DNA of 58,398 bases from Halalkalibacter wakoensis JCM 9140 (GCF_000513095.1 NZ_BAUT01000020.1:1-58398), one strand, 5' to 3'. Numbered from the stretch's first letter, positions 11,825 through 23,092 are shown. The notes: a model not told the origin generated them from the sequence alone. Numbers and translations are program-made.

Positions 11825-12178
11825 TTGAAAAAAGAGCAACGGATTAAAACAAATGAAGAGTTTTCAAACGTTTTTAAGAACGGACAATCCGTTGCAAATC
11901 GGCAGTTTGTTCTATATAAATTGCCGAAAGAAGGACAACCTTTTTTCAGACTCGGATTATCTGTAAGTAAGCGAGTAGGGAATGCGGTTACACGAAATCA
12001 AGTAAAACGATATATTCGTGAAGTATTCCGGTTAAAGGCAGATATGATTGAACGACATGCTGATTACGTCGTGATTGCAAGAAAGCCAGCAGCTGAGATG
12101 ACCTTTTCTGAAGTAGAGCAAAGTTTGTTGCATGTTATGAGAAAAGCTCGTGTACTCAAAAAAATGAGACAAACATAG
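11825..12178 (+). CDS. rnpA: Ribonuclease P protein component
   Basis: A 117-residue basic protein that binds the RNase P RNA and helps it trim the 5' ends of tRNA precursors. It has the [15 protein letters not shown] opening, the RNR-type motif ([15 protein letters not shown]) and YVVIARKPA. The TTG at 11825 is chosen because GAGGAG lies eight bases upstream and the protein then begins [17 protein letters not shown] at 11816 is in frame but touches the ribosome-binding site. Confidence 0.95.
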   Translation: MKKEQRIKTNEEFSNVFKNGQSVANRQFVLYKLPKEGQPFFRLGLSVSKRVGNAVTRNQVKRYIREVFRLKADMIERHADYVVIARKPAAEMTFSEVEQSLLHVMRKARVLKKMRQT

Positions 12179-12257
12179 AAGTAGTGAAAAGAATCTTATA
12201 TGCATGATTGGGCTTTTTATATAGATATGAAGGTATGAGGGACAAGGAGGAAAATAC

Positions 12258-13058
12258 GTGCTAAAAAAATTTGGCTTCGTAGCCATGATGGTAGGGCTTC
12301 TTGTTTTAATGACAGGATGTTTTAACATTGAGGAACCCATCACGAAAGATAGTACTGGTTTTTGGGATTCTTATTTAGTTTATCCTTTATCATGGTTGAT
12401 CATTTACTTTGCAGATATCCTTAATGATAGTTATGGACTTTCTATTATAGTTGTTACGATTCTTTTACGTATTCTTATTTTGCCGTTAATGATTAAACAA
12501 ACTAAGAGTGCAAAAGCAATGCAAGCCATTCAACCAGAAATGCAAAAGCTTCGTGAGAAATATAGTGCAAAAGATCAAAAAACACAACAAAAGCTTCAAC
12601 AAGAAATGATGGCAATGTTTCAAGAGCATGGTGTAAACCCATTAGCAGGGTGTTTACCTTTGTTTATTCAGATGCCAATCTTGCTTGCATTTTATCATGC
12701 CATTATGCGTACAGGTGAAATTGGAAACCAACCATTTTTGTGGTTCGAGTTAGGAACACCTGATCCATTTTTTATTCTTCCGATTGTAGCTGGTATTACA
12801 ACATTCATCCAACAAAAGATGATGATGGTACAAGACAATCCTCAAATGAGAATTTTATTGTACGTAATGCCAATTATGATTTTTGTTTTTGCGATCTTCT
12901 TCCCAACGGCATTAACGCTTTATTGGGTAGTAGGGAATATCTTTATGATTGCTCAAACTTACTTTATTACTGGGCCGAATGTTGGGAAAGCAGCTGATGG
13001 AAAATCAGAAGAAAAAAAACAACCAACAAAGGCAAAAAAGGGAGGTAAAAAGAAGTGA
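12258..13058 (+). CDS. yidC: Membrane protein insertase YidC (SpoIIIJ type)
   Basis: A 266-residue insertase that places membrane proteins alone or with SecYEG. It has a lipoprotein signal with lipobox LMTGC (Cys21), then the five-segment YidC core including [20 protein letters not shown], the coiled cytoplasmic loop and a lysine-rich tail. The start is GTG 12258 with AAGGAGG upstream. Its stop overlaps the jag start (GTGA). Position next to rnpA and jag matches SpoIIIJ rather than YqjG; in B. subtilis SpoIIIJ is also needed for sigma-G activation in the forespore. Confidence 0.95.
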   Translation: MLKKFGFVAMMVGLLVLMTGCFNIEEPITKDSTGFWDSYLVYPLSWLIIYFADILNDSYGLSIIVVTILLRILILPLMIKQTKSAKAMQAIQPEMQKLREKYSAKDQKTQQKLQQEMMAMFQEHGVNPLAGCLPLFIQMPILLAFYHAIMRTGEIGNQPFLWFELGTPDPFFILPIVAGITTFIQQKMMMVQDNPQMRILLYVMPIMIFVFAIFFPTALTLYWVVGNIFMIAQTYFITGPNVGKAADGKSEEKKQPTKAKKGGKKK

Positions 13059-13678
13059 CGCCTATAACCGTGTTAGGGAAAACAGTTGATGAGGCCATTG
13101 CCAATGCAGTGAATGAGTTGCAGACAACGAGAGAGAAGCTTTCATACCGTATTATAGAGGAGCCTCAAAAAGGTTTTTTAGGTATTATAGGTTCGAAGCC
13201 TGCAAAAATTGAAGCCCACGTTCTACCTGATCCGGTTGAATTAGCGCAAAACTTCTTGAAGGAAACTGTTCGATTGATGGGGCAAGAAACAACTATTGAA
13301 AAAACAGATTCCCGTAACCGAATCTTGTTTGACCTTTCTAGTTCAAGTGATTCAGGCCGCTTGATCGGAAAAAGAGGCCAAACGTTAGAAGCTCTTGAGT
13401 ATTTGACAAACCTTGTTTGCAATCGTGGGGAACAGTCTTATACGAGAATTGAACTCGATATTGAAAACTATCGCGAACGTAGAAAGCAAACGTTAGAGCA
13501 ATTAGCAATGAAAGTTGCAAAAAGAGCAAAACAATCAGGACAATCAATGCCACTTGAAGCAATGAATGCCCTAGAGCGAAAGATCATTCATGAGACACTA
13601 AAGTCAGTTGAAGGTGTTCGGACTGAGTCAGAAGGAAAAGGGGCAAATCGACATATCGTCATCATGCCTTCTAAGTAG
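13055..13678 (+). CDS. jag: RNA-binding protein Jag / KhpB
   Basis: A 207-residue protein with the Jag N-terminal domain ([17 protein letters not shown]..., [11 protein letters not shown]), a KH domain with the [13 protein letters not shown] loop and a C-terminal R3H domain ([15 protein letters not shown] then GANRHIVI). It binds RNA, and family members affect cell elongation and sporulation. GTG start inside the yidC stop, so the two are translationally coupled. Confidence 0.95.
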   Translation: MTPITVLGKTVDEAIANAVNELQTTREKLSYRIIEEPQKGFLGIIGSKPAKIEAHVLPDPVELAQNFLKETVRLMGQETTIEKTDSRNRILFDLSSSSDSGRLIGKRGQTLEALEYLTNLVCNRGEQSYTRIELDIENYRERRKQTLEQLAMKVAKRAKQSGQSMPLEAMNALERKIIHETLKSVEGVRTESEGKGANRHIVIMPSK

Positions 13679-13683
13679 AAATG

Positions 13684-13716
13684 AATCCTCTATCTTAATG
13701 GTAGAGGATTTTTCTA
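13684..13716 (+). terminator. jag terminator
   Basis: ATCCTCTA and TAGAGGAT flank a short loop and are followed by TTTTTC, just after the jag stop codon. Confidence 0.85.
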
Positions 13717-13839
13717 TAGATTACGGGGCGGCTTTTACCGTTTCAATGAAAAGAATCACTTTTAAAGCTATATGAACAAGAAAGAAAGACGATACTAATA
13801 ATACTATTTTTGATCTGAGATCGTGGAGAGGTGAAATTA

Positions 13840-15216
13840 ATGGAATTTGATACAATTGCAGCGATATCAACAGCCCTTGGAGAAGGGGCGATTGGGATTG
13901 TTCGTTTAAGTGGCGATGATGCGATTCGGATTGCTGATCAACTATATAGTGGGAAAAACTCTTTAGAAGAGGTCCCATCTCATACAATTGTGTACGGACA
14001 TATTGTAGATACTACAAGCAATGAACGGGTAGAAGAAGCAATGGTGTCTGTTATGCGGGCGCCAAGAACATTTACACGGGAAGATGTTGTGGAAATTAAT
14101 TGTCATGGAGGCTTGCTTTCGGTTAACCGAGTGTTGCAATTAGCATTGCGTCATGGCGCAAGACTTGCCGAACCTGGGGAGTTTACAAAACGAGCCTTCC
14201 TAAATGGAAGAATTGATTTATCTCAAGCTGAAGGGGTCATGGATTTAATTCGTGCAAAGACTGACCGTGCAATGAATGTTGCATTGAAACAAGTAGATGG
14301 TCGTTTATCTAAAAAAATTGCGGTTCTTCGCCAAGCGTTACTAGAAACAGTTGCTCATGTTGAGGTGAATATTGATTACCCTGAATACGATGCAGAAACA
14401 ATGACACATCAAATGCTTGAGGAAAAAGCATCATTTGTTATAAAGGAAATAGAGAAGTTATTAGGAACGGCAAAACAAGGTAAGATTTTGCGTGAAGGTC
14501 TTTCAACTGTCATCATTGGACGACCGAATGTTGGAAAATCATCCTTATTAAATAGCCTTGTACATGAGAACAAGGCGATTGTTACAGATGTCGCAGGAAC
14601 AACAAGAGATATTATTGAAGAATACGTGAATGTTAAGGGTGTTCCACTCCGATTAGTCGATACAGCTGGTATTCGTGAGACAGAGGATATCGTTGAACGG
14701 ATTGGGGTTGAACGCTCAAGAGAAGTGCTAAAAAAAGCAGATCTTATTCTATTAGTGTTAAACTATGGAGAGGAACTATCACCAGAAGACGAAGCGCTCT
14801 TTAAAGCTGTAGAAAAAATGAATGTGATTGTCATTGTGAATAAAACAGATGTTGAGCAGAAAATCGATTTGAAAAAAGTGCAGCAATTGGCGGCAGCGCG
14901 GCCAATGGTTACAACCTCTCTTCTTCGTGATGAGGGTGTTGACCAGCTTGAACAAGCAATCGCCAACTTATTTTTTGAAGGTGAAATTGAAGGTGATGAT
15001 GTCACGTATGTATCCAATACACGCCATATTGCCTTATTAGAACAAGCGAAAGCAACCATTGAAGATGCTGTTGCATCAATTGAAATAGGTGTCCCGATAG
15101 ACCTAGTGCAAATTGATGTAACTAGAACGTGGGAATTGCTAGGTGAGATTATTGGAGACAGCGTACAGGAAAGCCTAATTGACCAGTTGTTCTCTCAGTT
15201 CTGTTTAGGGAAGTGA
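13840..15216 (+). CDS. mnmE: tRNA uridine-34 modification GTPase MnmE
   Basis: A 458-residue GTPase that with MnmG makes the 5-carboxymethylaminomethyl group at wobble uridine. It has an N-terminal tetrahydrofolate-binding domain ([20 protein letters not shown]), a helical domain, an inserted G domain ([31 protein letters not shown]) and the invariant C-terminal CLGK. ATG 13840 has GAGAGGTG upstream and gives the family N-terminus; an in-frame GTG lies three codons earlier. mnmG follows after 164 bases. Confidence 0.97.
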   Translation: MEFDTIAAISTALGEGAIGIVRLSGDDAIRIADQLYSGKNSLEEVPSHTIVYGHIVDTTSNERVEEAMVSVMRAPRTFTREDVVEINCHGGLLSVNRVLQLALRHGARLAEPGEFTKRAFLNGRIDLSQAEGVMDLIRAKTDRAMNVALKQVDGRLSKKIAVLRQALLETVAHVEVNIDYPEYDAETMTHQMLEEKASFVIKEIEKLLGTAKQGKILREGLSTVIIGRPNVGKSSLLNSLVHENKAIVTDVAGTTRDIIEEYVNVKGVPLRLVDTAGIRETEDIVERIGVERSREVLKKADLILLVLNYGEELSPEDEALFKAVEKMNVIVIVNKTDVEQKIDLKKVQQLAAARPMVTTSLLRDEGVDQLEQAIANLFFEGEIEGDDVTYVSNTRHIALLEQAKATIEDAVASIEIGVPIDLVQIDVTRTWELLGEIIGDSVQESLIDQLFSQFCLGK

Positions 15217-15217
15217 T

Positions 15218-15280
15218 AAGAGCCTTTTTAAGTGATCTTCTTAAAAGGTGAACGGTGAGAGGAGCCACTGCAAAGGGTTT
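15218..15280 (+). repeat. Small hairpin repeat (second family), copy 1
   Basis: AGCCTTTTTAAGTGATCTTC is followed by TTAAAAGGTGAACGGTGAGA and GGAGCCACTGC. It closely matches 26528-26571. The arms CCTTTTTAAG/CTTAAAAGG form a hairpin, and differences from the other copy preserve pairing. It lies in the mnmE-mnmG spacer. Confidence 0.6.
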
Positions 15281-15380
15281 GAATTCTTGCGCAGAAAAAG
15301 GCGACCTTCCTTTTCCTATGTTAAACAGTATGTAAAACAGATGTCTTTAAGAAGGCATTACTCATAAGGAGGTTAAAGAT

Positions 15381-17267
15381 ATGAATTATCAAGGTGGAGA
15401 TTTTGATGTCATTGTTGTTGGGGCAGGTCATGCAGGGGTAGAAGCAGGCTTGGCGTCAGCAAGAATGGGAGCAAAGACGTTAATGTTAACGTTAAATTTA
15501 GATGCAGTCGCGTATATGCCGTGTAATCCATCTGTCGGAGGGCCAGCAAAAGGAATTGTTGTCCGTGAAATTGACGCGTTAGGTGGAGAGATGGGCCGAA
15601 ATATTGATAAAACTCACATCCAAATGCGGATGCTTAATACCGGAAAGGGCCCTGCGGTACGGGCATTGCGAGCTCAGGCTGATAAATACCTTTATCAACA
15701 TGAAATGAAAAAAACCATTGAAGAAAATGAAAACTTACTGCTGCGACAAGGGATGGTTGAACGGTTAATTGTTGAAGAAGGTATATGTAAAGGTGTTGTG
15801 ACAAATACAGGTGCAGAGTATCGAGCAAAAGCTGTAGTCATTACAACTGGTACGTATTTAAGAGGGAAGATTATTATAGGCGATTTAAGCTATGAGAGTG
15901 GGCCGAATAACATGCAGCCATCTGTGCAGCTTTCTTACCACTTAAAAGAACTAGGCTTTGAAATGGTTCGTTTTAAAACAGGAACGCCACCACGTGTTAA
16001 CGGCAGTACAATTGATTATGATCAAACAGAAATACAGCCAGGTGATGATAAACCGCGTGCTTTTTCCTATGAAACGACAAAGTACATTACCGATCAATTG
16101 CCTTGTTGGCTAACGTATACGAGTGAGCAAACGCATCAAATTATTAATGACAATTTAAATCGCTCCCCTATGTACTCTGGAATGATTGAAGGTACTGGAC
16201 CACGTTACTGTCCATCAATTGAAGATAAAATTGTCCGTTTCAACGACAAACCTAGACATCAAATTTTCCTTGAACCAGAAGGAAGAAATACATCGGAAGT
16301 ATATGTGCAGGGATTATCAACAAGTTTACCGGAAGATGTGCAGCTAGAAATGCTAAAGACGGTCCCTGGTTTGCAGAACGTTCGGATGATGCGTCCGGGA
16401 TATGCAATCGAGTATGACGCCATGGTTCCAACACAATTATGGCCTACACTTGAAACAAAGAAGGTGCCAGGCTTATTTACTGCAGGTCAAATCAATGGAA
16501 CATCAGGTTATGAAGAGGCTGCAGGGCAAGGCATTATGGCTGGGATTAATGCTGCACGAAAAGCGCAAGGAGAAGAAGGGATCATTTTAGATCGCTCAGA
16601 AGCTTATATTGGTGTGTTAATTGATGATCTTGTCACAAAAGGAACAAACGAGCCATATCGCTTGCTTACTTCTCGTGCAGAGTATCGTTTGCTCTTGCGT
16701 CATGACAATGCAGACTTACGTTTAACGGAAAAAGGACATGAAATAGGTCTTATTCCGCAAGAACGTTATGAACGATTCTTAAGAAAGAAAGAACAAATAG
16801 AAGTTGAAAAGAAACGTCTAGAAGGAATTATTGTTAAGCCGTCAGAAGAGCTCAATAACGTATTAGAGCAAGCAGGTTCAGCTCCGATGCAGGAGGCAAC
16901 TCGTGCAACGATGCTTTTGAAACGACCAGAGTTAACGTATGAAGACGTAGCAAAAGTAATCGAACCACCTTCTGAGCCTCTATCTGAAGATGTGTCGGAA
17001 CAAGTTGAAATTCAAGTGAAGTATGAGGGGTACATCGGAAAACAACTTCAGCAAGTGGATCGTTCGAAGAAAATGGAGAATAAGAAAATCCCGGAGGATC
17101 TCGATTATTCAGCTATTAACGGATTGGCTATGGAAGCTAGACAGAAATTAGCTCAAGTTCGTCCGCTCTCAGTTGGTCAGGCTTCAAGGGTATCGGGTGT
17201 GAATCCAGCTGATATTTCCATTCTCCTTGTATACCTTGAACAAGGAAGGTTAGCAAAAACCCAATAA
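15381..17267 (+). CDS. mnmG: tRNA uridine-34 modification enzyme MnmG (GidA)
   Basis: A 628-residue FAD/NADH-dependent partner of MnmE. The FAD-binding motif is [12 protein letters not shown] (residues 11-22). The conserved cysteine regions are [13 protein letters not shown] and [13 protein letters not shown]. The C-terminal helical domain that binds MnmE is present ([19 protein letters not shown]). AAGGAGG precedes the ATG. Length is typical. rsmG follows within 20 bases, probably in one operon. Confidence 0.98.
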   Translation: MNYQGGDFDVIVVGAGHAGVEAGLASARMGAKTLMLTLNLDAVAYMPCNPSVGGPAKGIVVREIDALGGEMGRNIDKTHIQMRMLNTGKGPAVRALRAQADKYLYQHEMKKTIEENENLLLRQGMVERLIVEEGICKGVVTNTGAEYRAKAVVITTGTYLRGKIIIGDLSYESGPNNMQPSVQLSYHLKELGFEMVRFKTGTPPRVNGSTIDYDQTEIQPGDDKPRAFSYETTKYITDQLPCWLTYTSEQTHQIINDNLNRSPMYSGMIEGTGPRYCPSIEDKIVRFNDKPRHQIFLEPEGRNTSEVYVQGLSTSLPEDVQLEMLKTVPGLQNVRMMRPGYAIEYDAMVPTQLWPTLETKKVPGLFTAGQINGTSGYEEAAGQGIMAGINAARKAQGEEGIILDRSEAYIGVLIDDLVTKGTNEPYRLLTSRAEYRLLLRHDNADLRLTEKGHEIGLIPQERYERFLRKKEQIEVEKKRLEGIIVKPSEELNNVLEQAGSAPMQEATRATMLLKRPELTYEDVAKVIEPPSEPLSEDVSEQVEIQVKYEGYIGKQLQQVDRSKKMENKKIPEDLDYSAINGLAMEARQKLAQVRPLSVGQASRVSGVNPADISILLVYLEQGRLAKTQ

Positions 17268-17286
17268 GTGAAAATGGAGAGTCGTG

Positions 17287-18000
17287 ATGAGTAAACAATT
17301 ATTCGCATCATTGTTGCAAGAAAAAGGAATGCAACTTTCGGAAAAACAAGAGAAGCAATTTGAACGTTATTTTCAATTGTTAGTTGAGTGGAATGAAAAA
17401 ATGAACTTAACAGCTATAACAGGAGAAGATGATGTTTATTTAAAACATTTTTATGATTCCATTTCTGCGGGCTTTTACTATGACTTTAAAGCTGGTAAGA
17501 AAGTGATTGATGTTGGTGCGGGAGCTGGGTTTCCAAGCCTTCCGATTAAAATCATGTTTCCGGACATTCAAGTTAGCATTGTTGATTCACTTAAAAAGAG
17601 AATTGGTTTTTTGGAGCATTTAGCGAGTGAACTCGGTTTAGAGAATGTGCAGTTCCATCATGATCGCGCAGAGACGTTTGGTCAAAATCCGGACCATCGA
17701 GAAAAATATGATATTGTAACGGCACGTGCTGTAGCGAGGCTATCTGTTTTGACAGAACTTTGTTTGCCTTTAGTGAAAGAAACAGGTGACTTTGTTGCAT
17801 TAAAGGGTGCAGGAGCAAGTGAAGAGTTAACGGATGCAAAAAAAGCAATTACCCTTTTAGGCGGCAAGGTGATATCAGATGATGCCTTCACACTGCCCAT
17901 TGAAGAAAGCGAACGTCACATTATTCAGATTAAAAAAGTGAAAACAACGCCGAAAAAATATCCAAGAAAGCCAGGGACTCCGAATAAATTACCTTTGTAA
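17287..18000 (+). CDS. rsmG: 16S rRNA (guanine-527-N7)-methyltransferase RsmG
   Basis: A 237-residue S-adenosylmethionine-dependent methyltransferase that modifies G527 of 16S rRNA; loss gives low-level streptomycin resistance in other bacteria. The SAM-binding motif is [16 protein letters not shown] (about 75-90) and the C-terminus ends [12 protein letters not shown] as in the family. The ATG at 17287 has GGAGA upstream. It lies directly before parS. Confidence 0.97.
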   Translation: MSKQLFASLLQEKGMQLSEKQEKQFERYFQLLVEWNEKMNLTAITGEDDVYLKHFYDSISAGFYYDFKAGKKVIDVGAGAGFPSLPIKIMFPDIQVSIVDSLKKRIGFLEHLASELGLENVQFHHDRAETFGQNPDHREKYDIVTARAVARLSVLTELCLPLVKETGDFVALKGAGASEELTDAKKAITLLGGKVISDDAFTLPIEESERHIIQIKKVKTTPKKYPRKPGTPNKLPL

Positions 18001-18004
18001 ATAT

Positions 18005-18020
18005 TGTTTCACGTGGAACA
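18005..18020. promoter_or_regulatory. parS centromere site
   Basis: TGTTTCACGTGGAACA is the reverse complement of TGTTCCACGTGAAACA, the perfect parS sequence bound by Spo0J/ParB. It lies between rsmG and noc, about 2 kb from spo0J and 7 kb from oriC. Confidence 0.96.
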
Positions 18021-18256
18021 AAACGATTAGAAGTGACTTTCTTTGAGAGCAACTTATTGCTTAGTGAGGGTCACTCTTTTCCCTGGCAATAATCAAGAAA
18101 TTGTACTAGTTTCATAGTTTACTAACTTTTGAATAGAAAATTCACTTGACGCTGTTTAGACTCCGGGATATAAATGAGATAAGGTTAAAAGAAGGACTAA
18201 AGCAATAGATGTCGAATTAAAAATAGACGGTTACTATCAGAAGGTGGTGTTAGGCG

Positions 18257-19123
18257 ATGAAGCAACCGTTTTCACGCCTTTTTGGCTTTAGTGACAAGCA
18301 GGCAGAGGTTGAAGTTAGTGGAAACGAAGAAGTGTTAGAAGAAGTCAGCAATGAAGAGGTTAGGGAAATACCTATTTCAGATATAGTTCCAAATCGTTTT
18401 CAGCCACGGACCGTTTTTGATGAAGAACGAATTGCCGAGTTGGCTCAAACGATTCGAACACATGGGGTCATTCAACCAATTGTTGTGAGAGAACGGGACG
18501 GAAAGTTTGAAATCATTGCAGGAGAGCGAAGATGGCGTGCAGTTACGAAATTAGGGTGGGAGAAGATTCCTGCGCTTGTAAAAGAGTTTAATGACTCTCA
18601 GACGGCATCAGTTGCCTTAATTGAAAATCTTCAAAGAGAAGGGTTAACGGCAATTGAAGAAGCAATTGCTTATGCTAAGCTGATTGAATTGCATGGCTTA
18701 ACACAAGAAAGTTTAGCGCAACGACTTGGCAAAGGCCAGTCGACTGTTGCGAACAAACTGCGTTTATTAAATTTACCTGAGGATGTTCAAACGGCTATAC
18801 TAGAACGTCAAATATCAGAACGGCACGCGCGTGCATTGCTGTCATTGAAAAAGGAAGAATGGCAAGTTAAGCTACTAGATGAAATACTAGAAAAGCAGCT
18901 TAATGTAAAGCAAACAGAGGAACGTGTGAAAACGATTCTTGAAGGAAGCAATCCTACGAAAAAGAAGCCAACACGGAAGGCGTATTCCAAAGATATGCGT
19001 ATTGCTATGAATACGATTCGTCAATCTTTAGATATGGTTGCTAAAAGTGGTCTTCATGTGGACACAAATGAAGAAGAGCATGATGAATTTTATCAATTTA
19101 CGATTCGAATTCCGAAAAAGTAA
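18257..19123 (+). CDS. noc: Nucleoid occlusion protein Noc
   Basis: A 288-residue ParB paralogue that binds its own DNA sites and the membrane and blocks FtsZ assembly over the nucleoid. It begins [11 protein letters not shown], the amphipathic membrane-targeting helix typical of Noc. Next come the ParB CTPase motifs ([22 protein letters not shown]) and the helix-turn-helix [21 protein letters not shown]. Its position directly upstream of soj separates it from spo0J. No Noc-binding palindrome was seen in this window. Confidence 0.95.
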   Translation: MKQPFSRLFGFSDKQAEVEVSGNEEVLEEVSNEEVREIPISDIVPNRFQPRTVFDEERIAELAQTIRTHGVIQPIVVRERDGKFEIIAGERRWRAVTKLGWEKIPALVKEFNDSQTASVALIENLQREGLTAIEEAIAYAKLIELHGLTQESLAQRLGKGQSTVANKLRLLNLPEDVQTAILERQISERHARALLSLKKEEWQVKLLDEILEKQLNVKQTEERVKTILEGSNPTKKKPTRKAYSKDMRIAMNTIRQSLDMVAKSGLHVDTNEEEHDEFYQFTIRIPKK

Positions 19124-19129
19124 TGTTTA

Positions 19130-19174
19130 TAGGGTACTAAAAAAGGTAACTTCCTTTTTTAGTACCCTAATTTT
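19130..19174 (+). terminator. noc terminator
   Basis: AGGGTACTAAAAAAGG pairs perfectly with CCTTTTTTAGTACCCT around a 6-base loop, followed by AATTTT. Confidence 0.9.
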
Positions 19175-19267
19175 CATAGATTTTTTTCAGTATTTTTATA
19201 AAAACTATTAATGTAACTTGTGTTAAAATAAAAGAGTTCGAGTTAAGGATGGAAAGTAGGTGACAGC

Positions 19268-20041
19268 GTGGCCAAAATCATTGCTGTAGCAAATCAAAAA
19301 GGTGGCGTCGGCAAAACAACGACGGCTGTCAATTTAAGTGCTTGTTTAGCTTATATAGGTAAGAAAGTTTTGCTCGTTGATATAGACCCGCAAGGAAACG
19401 CTACTAGTGGCGTTGGAGTTGAAAAGGGGGATGTCGATGAATGTGTGTATGACATTTTAGTTGAAGATGTGGAAGCAATTGATGTGATTCGTTCGACCTC
19501 TGTAGAACGCTTAGATGTGCTACCTTCTACTATTCAATTATCCGGTGCTGAGATTGAACTCGTTCCAACTATTTCCCGTGAAGTTCGCTTAAAGCGAGCT
19601 CTATCAACAGTTTCAGATAACTACGATTATATCTTCATTGACTGTCCGCCTTCTCTTGGCTTATTGACTATTAATGCATTGACTGCATCTGATTCGGTCC
19701 TAATACCGGTTCAATGTGAATATTACGCGCTTGAAGGGTTAAGCCAACTGTTGAATACCGTTCGTCTTGTGCAAAAACACTTAAACACTAACCTTGAAAT
19801 TGAAGGAGTATTGCTTACGATGTTGGATGCTCGTACGAACCTTGGAATTCAAGTGATTGAAGAAGTAAAAAAATACTTTCGAGAAAAGGTTTTTGATACG
19901 ATTATTCCTAGAAATGTTCGTCTTGGTGAAGCGCCAAGTCATGGGCAACCCATTATAACGTATGATGCAAAGTCGCGTGGAGCCGAAGTGTATGTAGATT
20001 TAGCAAAGGAAGTGGTGACTAGTGGCGAAAGGGTTAGGTAA
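19268..20041 (+). CDS. soj: Chromosome partition ATPase Soj (ParA)
   Basis: A 257-residue ParA/MinD-type ATPase. The deviant Walker A is KGGVGKTTTAVNL (residues 11-23) and Walker B is YIFIDCPPSLGLL. It acts with Spo0J and parS in origin segregation and also controls DnaA activity. The GTG at 19268 gives the standard MAKIIAVANQKGG start. Its 3' end overlaps the spo0J start by 20 bases, so they are translationally coupled. Confidence 0.97.
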   Translation: MAKIIAVANQKGGVGKTTTAVNLSACLAYIGKKVLLVDIDPQGNATSGVGVEKGDVDECVYDILVEDVEAIDVIRSTSVERLDVLPSTIQLSGAEIELVPTISREVRLKRALSTVSDNYDYIFIDCPPSLGLLTINALTASDSVLIPVQCEYYALEGLSQLLNTVRLVQKHLNTNLEIEGVLLTMLDARTNLGIQVIEEVKKYFREKVFDTIIPRNVRLGEAPSHGQPIITYDAKSRGAEVYVDLAKEVVTSGERVR

Positions 20042-20876
20042 AGGATTACAAGCATTTTTTCCTGAACAAAATGATGACATCCAAGAAAAAATTGAGCAAA
20101 TTGCCATTTCACAATTGCGCGCCAATCCATATCAACCTCGAAAAACATTCACAGAAGAAGCTATTTCAGAACTAGCTGATTCGATTGCTGAACATGGAAT
20201 TCTCCAACCGATTGTTGCAAGAAAAAGCATTAAGGGCTATGAAATCGTTGTTGGTGAACGCCGTTTTCGTGCAGCCCAAAAAGCAGGAGTGAAAGAAGTT
20301 CCTGTCATTGTCAAAGAACTTGATGAGCAAAAAATGATGGAGCTCGCCCTCATTGAAAATCTTCAGAGGGAAGACTTGAATCCGATTGAAGAAGCAACGG
20401 CTTATGCGAAGCTTATGGATCATTTGTCCATTACTCAAGAAAAATTAGCTGTTCGTTTGGGCAAGAGTCGCCCACATATTGCTAACCATTTACGCCTATT
20501 GAATTTACCGAGAATGGTTCAAGAGTTTATCTCTGATGGGAAGCTTTCAATGGGGCATGGAAGAGCATTGCTAGGATTAAAGGAAAAGCAAAAGCTTTCA
20601 TTACTTGTTGAAAAAATCATAAAAGAACATCTTTCCGTTCGTGAAGTAGAGGATTTGGTGAATCAACTCAATGAACGGGTTCCTAAAGAAACGAAACGCA
20701 AAAAAGTGACTCTTTCTCCATTTTTACAAGAAAGACAAGATGTACTCAGGAGTCGACTTGGAACAGCTGTTTCCATTAAACCAGGAAAGAAAAAAGGGAA
20801 AATTGAAATTGACTATTTTTCAGAAGAGGATCTAGAGCGAATCATTCAGTTGCTCCACTCTGAGGATGCTTTATAA
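20022..20876 (+). CDS. spo0J: Chromosome partition protein Spo0J (ParB)
   Basis: A 284-residue CTP-dependent clamp that loads at parS and spreads along DNA, recruiting SMC. It begins MAKGLGKGLQAFF. The CTP-binding motifs are GERRFRAAQ and ENLQREDLNPIEEA. The parS-binding helix-turn-helix is TQEKLAVRLGKSRPHIANHLRLL, and the C-terminal dimerisation domain is present. GTG start within soj. A perfect parS lies at 18005. Confidence 0.97.
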   Translation: MAKGLGKGLQAFFPEQNDDIQEKIEQIAISQLRANPYQPRKTFTEEAISELADSIAEHGILQPIVARKSIKGYEIVVGERRFRAAQKAGVKEVPVIVKELDEQKMMELALIENLQREDLNPIEEATAYAKLMDHLSITQEKLAVRLGKSRPHIANHLRLLNLPRMVQEFISDGKLSMGHGRALLGLKEKQKLSLLVEKIIKEHLSVREVEDLVNQLNERVPKETKRKKVTLSPFLQERQDVLRSRLGTAVSIKPGKKKGKIEIDYFSEEDLERIIQLLHSEDAL

Positions 20877-20913
20877 GGATAATGAAGGTACTCAAAAAGC
20901 CAACATATCTCTC

Positions 20914-20951
20914 TAATACAGATGACTGGAAATTTGTGTCTTTCTGTATTA
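20914..20951. other. Inverted repeat after spo0J
   Basis: TAATACAGA and TCTGTATTA pair perfectly around a 20-base loop, with no T run after them. The 245-base spacer from spo0J to the next gene holds little else that can be identified. Confidence 0.45.
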
Positions 20952-21121
20952 TGGTAGGGAGGATTGGTTTATAGAGCTACCTTCTTTTTGTTTAGCTCTT
21001 TCACCATGTTAGTCTTTTTTTTGAGTGAAATCAATGTGTTCGTTCTCCAACCAAACATTTTGCGAAAGAGTCTTTTAGATAAAATAAATAAAGCACTACA
21101 TGAAAAGAAAGGAACAATCGT

Positions 21122-22273
21122 ATGATTTATTTTGACCATGCTGCCTCATCCTATCCAAAGCCACCAACAGTCGCAAAGGCAATGAGTGAGGCGGTAACAC
21201 AATATAGTGCTAACCCTGGGCGTGGTGGGCATAAGCTAGCAGAACAAGCAAAAAATGTGATAGAACAAGCAAGAAAAAAACTAGCAAATCTTTTTGATGC
21301 ACCTAGTAAGAAACATGTTTGGTTTTATCAAAATGCAACAATGGCGTTAAATCAAGCGATTATTGGATTTCCTTTTCAAAAAGGAGATCATGTTGTTACG
21401 ACGATGTTTGAACATAACTCCATTATTCGTCCATTAGAAAAGCTAGTTAAGGAAAAGAGCATTACGGTTACATATCTTGAACCAAATGAAGATGGACTTA
21501 TCTTGGCAGAACATTTTCAAAATGCTACAACAGAGAAAACAAAAATGTTTGCCATTTCCCATGCTTCGAATGTAACAGGCGCTATTGTAGAAATAAGTGA
21601 AGTATCTAATATAGCAAAGCAACATGAAATTGTTCTGTTGCTTGATGCATCACAAACTGCTGGAACCATTCCTATATCAATGGAAAACGACGGGATTGAT
21701 ATGCTTGCTTTTGCTGGTCATAAGTCATTATTAGGTCCTCAAGGTACTGGAGTTTTAATCTGTAAAAGTGACTTCGGTTTAGAACCTTTGGTTGTTGGTG
21801 GGACGGGTACGGAATCTGAACTTCTTCATCAACCGTCTAGTTGGCCAAATCGTTATGAGGCTGGCACATTAAATACACCGGGAATTGCCGGATTGTCAGC
21901 GGGGATTGATGCGATTTCTGAGATGGGGATTAACGCCATTCGTTCACATGAGCAAGAGCTTATGGTGCATTTGGTCAATGCAGTAACAGGTATAGAAGGT
22001 GTTACGTTACATGGACCAACCGATCTATCTAAACGGGTCGCGGTTATTTCCCTTGAAGTAGAAGAGGTGAATAGTCAAGAAGTAGCGATGATTCTTGATG
22101 AACATTATCAAATTGCTGTTCGTGCGGGAATGCACTGTGCTCCTAAAACACATGAATCGTTGCAAAGTAGTGAACAAGGACTTGTTCGTGTAAGTTTTGG
22201 TCCATACAATACATTAGAAGAAGTAGATATGCTCGTAAAGGCGTTAAAAGAAATTAAAGAAGCCTTTATGTAA
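21122..22273 (+). CDS. Cysteine-desulfurase-like class V aminotransferase
   Basis: A 383-residue PLP-dependent enzyme of the cysteine desulfurase family. It begins MIYFDHAASSYPKPP. The PLP lysine lies in AFAGHKSLLGPQGTG (about residues 199-213). The candidate sulfur-carrying cysteine lies in RAGMHCAPKTHESL (about 335-348). This fits the subgroup found singly, away from iscU or sufU, in Firmicutes; its substrate is not known from sequence. It ends 13 bases before the DUF554 gene, so the two probably form an operon. Confidence 0.85.
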   Translation: MIYFDHAASSYPKPPTVAKAMSEAVTQYSANPGRGGHKLAEQAKNVIEQARKKLANLFDAPSKKHVWFYQNATMALNQAIIGFPFQKGDHVVTTMFEHNSIIRPLEKLVKEKSITVTYLEPNEDGLILAEHFQNATTEKTKMFAISHASNVTGAIVEISEVSNIAKQHEIVLLLDASQTAGTIPISMENDGIDMLAFAGHKSLLGPQGTGVLICKSDFGLEPLVVGGTGTESELLHQPSSWPNRYEAGTLNTPGIAGLSAGIDAISEMGINAIRSHEQELMVHLVNAVTGIEGVTLHGPTDLSKRVAVISLEVEEVNSQEVAMILDEHYQIAVRAGMHCAPKTHESLQSSEQGLVRVSFGPYNTLEEVDMLVKALKEIKEAFM

Positions 22274-22286
22274 AGGAGAAGAGAGA

Positions 22287-22988
22287 ATGGTTTTAACGGG
22301 GACAATTGTAAATGGATTAGCGATTGTGGTTGCAGCAATCATTGGTCTACTAGTGAGGAACATTCCTGAAAAAATGAAAACAACAACGATGCAAGCAATC
22401 GCTCTAGCTGTTGTTGTATTAGGTATCGGGATGGGGTTGAAAAGTGAGCAGTTTTTAATTGTTATTGGAAGTTTAGTCATTGGCGGGTTAATTGGTGAGA
22501 AGATTGACTTAGATGACCGGTTAAATAAAGTCGGAGCTTGGATTGAAACAAAAGTTGGATCGAAAAAAGATGGATCCGTTGCGAAGGCATTTGTAACAGC
22601 CACGTTAATTTACGTTGTTGGAGCAATGGCGATTTTAGGGGCACTCGATAGTGGATTAAGAGGAGACCACTCAGTTTTATATACAAAGTCCATGCTTGAT
22701 GGCTTCTCAGCACTGATATTTACATCAACATTAGGAATCGGTGTTATTTTCTCTGCGATTCCTGTTGTCCTCTATCAAGGTGGGATTGCATTACTAGCAA
22801 CACAAATCAATCAATTTGTTCCCCCAGCGTTAATGGACCAGTTTATCGTTGAAATGACCGCTACCGGCGGAGTCATGATTGTAGCCATTGGATTAAACAT
22901 TTTAGGAGTGCTACAAATACGAGTAGCCAACTTACTACCTAGTATTATTGTGGTCGCTGTAATTGTTTCAGCTCTTTATTATTTATAA
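22287..22988 (+). CDS. DUF554 family membrane protein
   Basis: A 233-residue protein with about six to seven membrane segments and the family features: TGTIVNGLAIVVAAIIGLL at the N-terminus, the GEKIDLDDRLNK loop, VGAMAILGALDSGLRGD and FSAIPVVLYQGG. The DUF554 family (YdfK/YqgA-like) has no firm function. AAAGGAG precedes the ATG. Probably co-transcribed with the aminotransferase gene. Confidence 0.85.
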   Translation: MVLTGTIVNGLAIVVAAIIGLLVRNIPEKMKTTTMQAIALAVVVLGIGMGLKSEQFLIVIGSLVIGGLIGEKIDLDDRLNKVGAWIETKVGSKKDGSVAKAFVTATLIYVVGAMAILGALDSGLRGDHSVLYTKSMLDGFSALIFTSTLGIGVIFSAIPVVLYQGGIALLATQINQFVPPALMDQFIVEMTATGGVMIVAIGLNILGVLQIRVANLLPSIIVVAVIVSALYYL

Positions 22989-22992
22989 AAGG

Positions 22993-23092
22993 TTTTTCTC
23001 ATAGTGAAATGGAGCGGAAGGCACTCTCCACCTCCCCGCGGAAAGCGAGTGGCTGCTGCGCAATGAAACGAACATGAGAAGAACACAACCCG
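22993..23092 (+). repeat. Dispersed GC-rich palindromic repeat, copy 3 (internal deletion)
   Basis: It opens with TAGTGAAATGGAGCGGAAGG, jumps directly to CCACCTCCCCGCGGAAAGCG and ends GCGCAATGAAACGAACATGA. The middle about 50 bases present in copy 5 are missing. Confidence 0.85.
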